Positions 11,674-15,955 of a DNA stretch of 15,955 nt are shown piece after piece. The stretch spans positions 1-15,955 of the forward strand of contig JASHUR010000114.1 of NCBI GenBank assembly GCA_030039895.1. Reading direction: 5' to 3'. Under the pieces are notes generated by a model. The model searched no databases. It was not told where the DNA came from and saw only the letters and a program-made list of their open reading frames with translations. The translations under genes were made by a program, and so were the position numbers. The stretch is from Acidobacteriaceae bacterium (GTDB taxonomy: Bacteria > Acidobacteriota > Terriglobia > Terriglobales > Acidobacteriaceae). Every line of letters starts with the position of its first letter. The first letter of the stretch is position 1.

Positions 11674-13057
11674 AAAATTCGCAAATATCTTCCGCATCCC
11701 CGACCTGCGCCGCCGTGTGCTGTTTACCCTCGGTGTGCTCTTCGTCTACCGCCTTGGCGGACACATTACCACCCCGGGCGTGAACGTCAGCGCCCTCGAG
11801 CAGTTCTTCAACTCGCAGGCGGGCTCCTCGCTCGGCCTCGTCGATCTGTTCAGCGGCGGCAACCTCCGTCGCCTCACCATCTTTGCACTTGGCATCATGC
11901 CGTATATTACGGCGTCGATCATCTTCCAACTGCTCACCGTGGTGTATGAACCGCTGGCCAAGCTGCAAAAAGAGGGCGAACTCGGCCGCCGGAAGATCAC
12001 CCAGTGGACCCGCTACGTCACTATCCTGCTTGGTGTCGTGCAGTCCCTGGCCATAGCGCTCGCTCTGCAAAGCTCCTCGGGCAATCTGGTCCTCAACCCC
12101 GGCCCTGGCTTCATTTTCATGACCGTCCTTACGCTCACCGCTGGCACAGGTGTTGTGATGTGGCTCGGCGAGCAGATCACTGATCGCGGCATCGGCAACG
12201 GAATGAGCCTGCTCATCTTTGCCGGCATCGTTGTTGGCCTCCCGCGCGGCATCGCTGAGCTGATTGACACGATCCACACGCAGAAGTTCGGCGCGCTCAC
12301 TGTGCCCGCCGTGATCCTGCTCATCATTGGCATGCTGGCCGTCGTCGCCTTCATCGTTTACGTTGAAAGCGCAGAGCGCCGCATCCCCGTGCAGTACGCC
12401 AAGCGCATCGTCGGACGCCGTCTCATGGGCGGGCAGTCGACGCACCTGCCGCTCAAGGTCAACTCCGGCGGAGTCATGCCGATCATCTTCGCGGCTTCGG
12501 TTCTCTCCGCTCCGCTGCTCTTCGCGCAGACTGCCTTCGTCCGCAACAGCGGCCCGCTGTCGCGCATCTTCGCAGCGCTGGCACCCGGCGAACCGTGGTA
12601 CGAGTTCATCTATATTGTCGCCATCATCTTCTTCGCCTACTTCTACATCTCCATCGTCTTCCGTCCGGACGACATCGCCGACAACATGCGCAAGTACGGT
12701 GGCTTCATCCCTGGTATTCGCCCGGGCAAGCGCACCTCCGACTATGTCAACGACATCCTTACCCGCATCACGCTGGTCGGCGCCATCTATCTCGTTGTCG
12801 TCGCGCTCATCCCGCAGTTGCTCATCAGTGGTATTCACCTCAACCACCTGCCCCTGATAGGCGGTTTCTTTGAACATCTGCCGCTGTGGGTCACCAACGG
12901 TATGGGCTTCAACTTCTACTTCGGCGGGACATCCCTGCTCATCGTGGTCGGCGTCGCCATGGACACCGTAAATCAGGTTGAGTCGCAGCTCATCATGCGC
13001 CACTATGAGGGCTTCTCGGCGCGCAGCGGACGCACTCGCGGAAGGCGGGCCTGGTAA
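11666..13057 (+). CDS. secY: Preprotein translocase subunit SecY
   Basis: SecY forms the ten-helix inner-membrane channel of the Sec translocon with SecE and SecG. The ATG at 11666 gives MFEKFANIFRIPDLRRRVLF; an in-frame TTG at 11654 is less likely. The product is 463 residues, slightly longer than the usual 430-445. Ten hydrophobic segments are readable, with the plug-region sequence SGGNLRRLTIFALGIMPYIT, the cytoplasmic loops ESAERRIPVQYAKR and KYGGFIPGIRPGKRT, and NSGGVMPIIFAAS at helix 7. The extra length lies mostly between the last two helices (SGIHLNHLPLIGGFFEHLPL), before FGGTSLLIVVGVAMDTVNQV. It ends in a basic tail RSGRTRGRRAW. The RBS is weak. Confidence 0.98.
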   Translation: MFEKFANIFRIPDLRRRVLFTLGVLFVYRLGGHITTPGVNVSALEQFFNSQAGSSLGLVDLFSGGNLRRLTIFALGIMPYITASIIFQLLTVVYEPLAKLQKEGELGRRKITQWTRYVTILLGVVQSLAIALALQSSSGNLVLNPGPGFIFMTVLTLTAGTGVVMWLGEQITDRGIGNGMSLLIFAGIVVGLPRGIAELIDTIHTQKFGALTVPAVILLIIGMLAVVAFIVYVESAERRIPVQYAKRIVGRRLMGGQSTHLPLKVNSGGVMPIIFAASVLSAPLLFAQTAFVRNSGPLSRIFAALAPGEPWYEFIYIVAIIFFAYFYISIVFRPDDIADNMRKYGGFIPGIRPGKRTSDYVNDILTRITLVGAIYLVVVALIPQLLISGIHLNHLPLIGGFFEHLPLWVTNGMGFNFYFGGTSLLIVVGVAMDTVNQVESQLIMRHYEGFSARSGRTRGRRAW

Positions 13058-13064
13058 GTTGGCC

Positions 13065-13790
13065 GTGTCTGCGGTAACCACCAATCCGGGGAGCAGCGAT
13101 CAGGGCAAACAGCTACCCGGCTTTGCTCCCGGCCCCATTTTGCTTCTGGGCGCCCCCGGCGTTGGCAAAGGCACACAGGCAAAAGCACTTATGGCAGCCT
13201 GGGGGATCCCGCAGATCTCTACCGGCGACCTGCTTCGCGCCAACGTCAGCCAGGCAACCGATCTGGGCAAGCAGGCCAAGGCCATTCTTGACCGGGGCGA
13301 GCTGGTTTCCGACGAACTTGTCAACGAGATGGTGGCCGAGCGTCTTACCCATTCCGACACCCTGTCCGGCTACATCCTCGACGGATATCCCCGCACTCTT
13401 GGACAGGCTGCATGGGTCGATGTGCATGTCAACGGCAGGGGTCCGGCTGCACTTCCCATCGTTGCTGTCAGCATTGAAGTCAGCTATAATCAACTCTTGC
13501 GCCGGATTACGGGCCGGCGTTCCTGCCCAGCCTGCAAGAGTATTTACAACATCTACTTGCAGCCGCCCAAGGTAGACGAGCTGTGCGACCTGGACGGGAC
13601 ACCTCTGGTGCGGCGATCAGACGACACGGAAGAGGTTTTTGAGGAGCGGATGCGTGCCTATCAGGCGCAGACGGCTCCTGTAGTTGAGCATTACCGTGCG
13701 CTCGGCCGCTTCAGTCAGGTAAACGGCGAGCAGCCCGTGGAGCAGGTAACAGCCGACGTTATGGAAGCAGTACGGCGGCTGAGGAGCTAG
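13065..13790 (+). CDS. adk: Adenylate kinase, zinc-LID type, non-ATG start
   Basis: Adenylate kinase interconverts ATP + AMP and 2 ADP. From the GTG at 13065 the product has 241 residues. The P-loop is GAPGVGKGT at 29-37, then STGDLLRANV, DGYPRT at 106-111 (DGFPRT is commoner), RRITGRRSC, and the LID with Cys154-X2-Cys157-X16-Cys174-X2-Asp177, the zinc-binding pattern of Bacillus-type enzymes. No in-frame ATG lies between the secY stop and the P-loop. The starts available are TTG 13059 (2 nt past the secY stop), GTG 13065, or ATG 13005 inside secY. None has a good Shine-Dalgarno, so coupling to secY is likely and the start is uncertain. About 20 residues precede the usual first strand. Confidence 0.93.
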   Translation: MSAVTTNPGSSDQGKQLPGFAPGPILLLGAPGVGKGTQAKALMAAWGIPQISTGDLLRANVSQATDLGKQAKAILDRGELVSDELVNEMVAERLTHSDTLSGYILDGYPRTLGQAAWVDVHVNGRGPAALPIVAVSIEVSYNQLLRRITGRRSCPACKSIYNIYLQPPKVDELCDLDGTPLVRRSDDTEEVFEERMRAYQAQTAPVVEHYRALGRFSQVNGEQPVEQVTADVMEAVRRLRS

Positions 13791-13801
13791 AGCGGAAAGC
13801 G

Positions 13802-14554
13802 ATGGCGATCATGATCAAGACGCCGCAGGAAATTGAAAAGATGCGGCGCAGCGGGCAGGTGGTTCGCGAGGTTTTGGAGCACGTCCGGAAGTTCGTCAAG
13901 CCCGGAGCCTCCACGCAGGACCTCGAGGACGCGGCTGCGGAGAAAATGAAGGAGCTTGGCGCAAAGCCAGCATTCAAGGGGTATCGCGGATACCCGTGCG
14001 TGCTTTGCACTTCAGTGAACGATGAAGTGGTCCACGGTATACCGTCGACCAAGCGGATGTTGAAGGATGGCGACATCGTCTCCATCGACACAGGCGTCAT
14101 CATCGATGGCTTCTACGGAGACTCGGCCACGACGATTGCGGTTGGCTCCAAGGTTCCGGCGAAGACGCGCAAGCTGCTTGAGGTTACGGAGGCTTCGCTC
14201 GAAAGCGGAATTCAGGCCATCAGGCCGGGGGCGACTCTGGGTGACGTTGGCGCGGCTGTGCAGGAAGTGGTCGAGGCCGGCGGCTTCAGTGTGGTGCGGG
14301 ATTTTGTGGGACACGGCATCGGAACGCGGCTGCATGAGGACCCACAGGTTCCGAACTATGGCCAGCGCGGCCAAGGGCAAAAGCTTCGCGAAGGCATGGT
14401 GATCGCGATTGAGCCGATGGTCAATGCGGGAAGGCCCGATGTGCAGGTGTTGAGCGACGGGTGGACTGCCGTAACGCAGGATGGAAGTTTGAGCGCGCAC
14501 TTTGAGCATACCGTTGCGGTAACGGCTGAGGGCGCTGAGATCTTGACGCAGTAG
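13802..14554 (+). CDS. map: Methionine aminopeptidase, type I
   Basis: This cytosolic metalloenzyme removes the initiator methionine from nascent proteins. The 250-residue product is the compact type Ia form. The five metal ligands are in place: Asp96 (SIDTG), Asp107 (YGDSA), His171 (VGHGIG), Glu204 (IEPM) and Glu235 (FEHT). His79 (VVHGIP) is the expected substrate-binding histidine. The ATG at 13802 follows GGAAAG; a second in-frame ATG at 13811 is possible. It begins 11 nt after the adk stop, in the common secY-adk-map order. Confidence 0.97.
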   Translation: MAIMIKTPQEIEKMRRSGQVVREVLEHVRKFVKPGASTQDLEDAAAEKMKELGAKPAFKGYRGYPCVLCTSVNDEVVHGIPSTKRMLKDGDIVSIDTGVIIDGFYGDSATTIAVGSKVPAKTRKLLEVTEASLESGIQAIRPGATLGDVGAAVQEVVEAGGFSVVRDFVGHGIGTRLHEDPQVPNYGQRGQGQKLREGMVIAIEPMVNAGRPDVQVLSDGWTAVTQDGSLSAHFEHTVAVTAEGAEILTQ

Positions 14555-14562
14555 TTATGTTG

Positions 14563-14585
14563 GCCGGAGCCCGCAAGGGCACGGC
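14563..14585 (+). other. Hairpin with GCAA tetraloop in map-infA spacer
   Basis: GCCC (14569-14572) pairs with GGGC (14577-14580) around the GNRA loop GCAA, and GCCG (14563-14566) pairs with CGGC (14582-14585) across a small internal loop. It ends 11 nt before the infA binding site. Confidence 0.55.
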
Positions 14586-14601
14586 GGAATCGGGATAAGG
14601 A

Positions 14602-14820
14602 TTGTCGAAGGAAGACGCGATTGAGGTAATGGCAACGGTGCTGGAAACCCTGCCCAATGCCATGTTCAAGGTTGAGTTGGAGAACAAGCACCAGGTTCTG
14701 GCGCACGTCTCCGGCCGCATGAGAAAGAACTTCATTCGCATTCTTCCCGGCGATCGTGTGGCGGTGGAGCTGAGTCCTTACGATCTTACTCGGGGACGGA
14801 TCGTTTATCGCTACAAGTAA
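14602..14820 (+). CDS. infA: Translation initiation factor IF-1, TTG start
   Basis: IF-1 is the small OB-fold factor that binds the 30S A site during initiation. The product of 72 residues is the standard length: SKEDAIEVMATVLETLPNAM, FKVELENKHQVLAHVSGRMR, KNFIRILPGDRVAVELSPYD, LTRGRIVYRYK. Homology requires the SKEDAIEV N-terminus, so the start is TTG at 14602. An in-frame TAA at 14596-14598 rules out any start further upstream. The only Shine-Dalgarno-like sequence, AAGGA (14597-14601), touches the TTG, far closer than the usual 5-9 nt. An ATG at 14629 would lose nine conserved residues. Confidence 0.93.
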   Translation: MSKEDAIEVMATVLETLPNAMFKVELENKHQVLAHVSGRMRKNFIRILPGDRVAVELSPYDLTRGRIVYRYK

Positions 14821-14844
14821 CGAAGAAATGGGTGAAGGGATCGT

Positions 14845-14958
14845 ATGAAGGTTCGTGCATCGGTAAAGAAAATTTGTGACAAATGCAAGGTCATCCACCG
14901 CCGCGGGGTGGTGCGCGTGATCTGCGAAAACCAAAAGCACAAACAGCGCCAGGGCTAA
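14845..14958 (+). CDS. rpmJ: 50S ribosomal protein L36, zinc type
   Basis: L36 is the smallest 50S protein and has a zinc-ribbon-like fold. The frame from ATG 14845 to TAA 14956-14958 encodes 37 residues: MKVRASVKKICDKCKVIHRR and GVVRVICENQKHKQRQG. Cys11, Cys14, Cys27 and His32 form the expected C3H zinc site of the zinc-dependent form. AAGGG (14835-14839) lies 5 nt before the ATG. It sits 24 nt after infA, its usual place. Confidence 0.97.
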   Translation: MKVRASVKKICDKCKVIHRRGVVRVICENQKHKQRQG

Positions 14959-14982
14959 TCTGGCCTGCTTGGATCAACTAAA

Positions 14983-15048
14983 GGAACCGCGCCTGACTAA
15001 GGCAGGGGCTAGTTAGCCGTATGGAGGCTTGCGATGAACCCCGGTTCC
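14983..15048 (+). promoter_or_regulatory. Candidate multibranched leader RNA before rpsM (alpha operon)
   Basis: GGAACCG (14983-14989) is the exact complement of CGGTTCC (15042-15048) and could close a domain containing GCCT/AGGC (14991-14994 with 15000-15003) and GGCT/AGCC (15007-15010 with 15015-15018). This lies in the 172-nt rpmJ-rpsM spacer. In E. coli a folded leader before rpsM is bound by S4 to repress the alpha operon. The long stem alone could arise by chance in a spacer this size; a role is inference. Confidence 0.3.
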
Positions 15049-15061
15049 ACAAACGCAGAGG

Positions 15062-15073
15062 TTAGAAATCTAA
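15062..15073 (+). repeat. AT-rich inverted repeat before rpsM
   Basis: TTAGA-AA-TCTAA is an inverted repeat of 5 bp around AA, standing out in a GC-rich spacer. It could be an operator-like half-site pair or chance. No convincing -35/-10 promoter pair was found around it. Confidence 0.3.
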
Positions 15074-15091
15074 TCGCTGCATAACCGCTTT

Positions 15092-15110
15092 CTGGCGGCG
15101 AAGCCGCCGG
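15092..15110 (+). other. 8-bp GC hairpin before the rpsM binding site
   Basis: CTGGCGGC (15092-15099) pairs with GCCGCCGG (15103-15110) around GAA, with one G-U pair; the inner six pairs are perfect. The rpsM Shine-Dalgarno AAGGA (15119-15123) follows 8 nt later. No T-tract follows the stem. Confidence 0.65.
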
Positions 15111-15130
15111 GGAGCACTAAGGACAGAAAT

Positions 15131-15517
15131 ATGGCACGTATAGCCGGCGTCGATCTGCCCCGCAACAAGCAGGCGCGGATCGGGCTTACATACATCTACG
15201 GGATCGGCAACCCGCGTGCGCTCCGCATTCTGGCTTCGGCGAATGTTGACCCATTCAAGAAGATCCAGGACTTGGGCGAGGACGAGGTCAACCGCATCCG
15301 CCAGGTCATCGAAAACGAAGGTGGAGTTGAAGGCGACCTTCGTAAAGATGTCGGCATGAACATCAAGCGACTGATCGACATTCAGTCCTATCGTGGCCTG
15401 CGGCACCGCCGCAGCCTTCCCGTGCGCGGTCAGCGCACGCACACCAACGCGCGCACCCGTAAGGGCCCGCGTAAGGGCACGGTAGCCAACAAGAAGAAAG
15501 CGACGGCGAAGACCTAA
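15131..15517 (+). CDS. rpsM: 30S ribosomal protein S13
   Basis: S13 is a 30S head protein that forms bridges to the 50S subunit and contacts P-site tRNA. The 128-residue product begins MARIAGVDLPRNKQARIGLT, has the helix-two-turn-helix region GIGNPRALRILASANVDP, and ends with the basic tRNA-contacting tail GLRHRRSLPVRGQRTHTNAR from about residue 90, then KKKATAKT. AAGGA (15119-15123) lies 7 nt before the ATG. It is the first gene of the alpha operon and its stop overlaps the rpsK start (TAATG). Confidence 0.98.
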   Translation: MARIAGVDLPRNKQARIGLTYIYGIGNPRALRILASANVDPFKKIQDLGEDEVNRIRQVIENEGGVEGDLRKDVGMNIKRLIDIQSYRGLRHRRSLPVRGQRTHTNARTRKGPRKGTVANKKKATAKT

Positions 15518-15933
15518 TGGCAAAAGCACAGCAGGCTGCCGGAAAGGCCGCCAAGAACAAGAAGTTCAAGAAGCGCGAACGGAAGAATGTACCCTACGGG
15601 CTGGTCTACATTCAGGCTTCGTTCAACAACACCATCGTCACGATCACCGACGCGCAGGGCAACACCATCTCGTGGAAGAGCTCCGGTTCACTCGGCTTCC
15701 GCGGGTCGCGCAAGGGCACTCCGTTTGCCGCGCAGCAGGCGGCCATCAACGCCGCCAACCAGGCGCGCGACCACGGTCTGCGCACGGTTGATGTGCGGGT
15801 GAGCGGTCCCGGCTCGGGTCGTGAATCGGCAGTACGCGCTCTGGCTGCGGCCGGTATAGACGTCCGCTCCATCCGCGACGTCACCCCGATTCCGCACAAC
15901 GGCTGCCGCCCGCCCAAGCGCCGCCGCGTGTAA
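15517..15933 (+). CDS. rpsK: 30S ribosomal protein S11
   Basis: S11 is a 30S platform protein near the E site and the anti-Shine-Dalgarno region. The 138-residue product has a short extra Lys/Ala-rich N-terminus (MAKAQQAAGKAAKNKKFKKR) before the core PYGLVYIQASFNNTIVTITD, GSRKGTPFAAQQAA, DVRVSGPGSGRESAVRAL and the C-terminal DVTPIPHNGCRPPKRRRV. It starts in the one-base overlap with rpsM and has no clear binding site of its own, so it is probably translationally coupled. The expected next gene, rpsD, is beyond the window. Confidence 0.98.
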   Translation: MAKAQQAAGKAAKNKKFKKRERKNVPYGLVYIQASFNNTIVTITDAQGNTISWKSSGSLGFRGSRKGTPFAAQQAAINAANQARDHGLRTVDVRVSGPGSGRESAVRALAAAGIDVRSIRDVTPIPHNGCRPPKRRRV

Positions 15934-15937
15934 GCAG

Positions 15938-15950
15938 CAGCTTTTAGCTG
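15938..15950 (+). other. Short hairpin after rpsK
   Basis: CAGCT (15938-15942) pairs with AGCTG (15946-15950) around TTT, starting 5 nt after the rpsK stop. The window ends 5 nt later, so whether it belongs to a larger structure before rpsD cannot be seen. Confidence 0.4.
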
Positions 15951-15955
15951 GGGCA

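Noticed and set aside
11648..13084. 478-codon open frame on the minus strand opposite secY
   Set aside because: It mirrors secY almost exactly, is extremely rich in Asp, Glu, His and Arg with no recognisable domain, and arises from strong codon bias on the other strand.
15021..15065. 14-codon ORF (MEACDEPRFHKRRG) in the rpmJ-rpsM spacer as a leader peptide
   Set aside because: There is no binding site before the ATG, and no run of regulatory codons or terminator pair to act on.
1..15955. CRISPR, tRNA, rRNA, transposase, phage or toxin-antitoxin genes
   Set aside because: I looked on both strands; every substantial open region is a housekeeping gene or its shadow, and no spaced repeat array or tRNA-like fold was recognised.

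Overview
The window is GC-rich and entirely + strand. It carries the str/S10-spc-alpha ribosomal protein super-operon of a free-living bacterium in canonical order: 'tuf-rpsJ-rplC-rplD-rplW-rplB-rpsS-rplV-rpsC-rplP-rpmC-rpsQ-rplN-rplX-rplE-rpsN(zinc type)-rpsH-rplF-rplR-rpsE-rpmD-rplO-secY-adk-map-infA-rpmJ-rpsM-rpsK. The left edge cuts EF-Tu; the right edge stops 22 nt after rpsK, where rpsD, rpoA and rplQ would be expected. The protein style (zinc-ribbon L24, short zinc S14, adk-map-infA inside the cluster, Lys/Ala-tailed L22 and L29) fits Acidobacteriota, probably Terriglobia. That placement is inferred from general familiarity, not from a search.

Layout. 1-768 is the C-terminal two-thirds of EF-Tu, whose codon choice differs sharply from the genes after it. 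839-7366 is the S10 block plus rpsQ and rplN. 7395-11584 is the spc block (L24, L5, S14, S8, L6, L18, S5, L30, L15). 11666-14554 holds secY, adk and map, covering membrane insertion, adenylate balance and N-terminal Met removal. 14602-15933 holds infA, rpmJ and the start of the alpha operon (rpsM, rpsK). All genes point the same way and no gene-free stretch exceeds 223 nt. No hairpin followed by a T-tract was seen, so the layout suits one long read-through transcript with possible internal control points.

The genes are ordinary housekeeping genes, and I see no phage, defence, CRISPR, transposon, tRNA or rRNA feature. The unexplained structure lies between genes. Most spacers longer than about 45 nt contain a compact GC-rich inverted repeat, several of them perfect 7-11 bp stems. 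One 17-nt palindromic motif occurs identically in two spacers, and a degenerate heptamer array fills part of the rpsC-rplP spacer. Other points worth a look are a seven-codon ORF overlapping the secY start, a TTG-initiated infA with almost no room after its Shine-Dalgarno, an adk without a plausible ATG, a folded spacer before rpsM, and a long weak-RBS spacer before rplE where S8 acts in E. coli.
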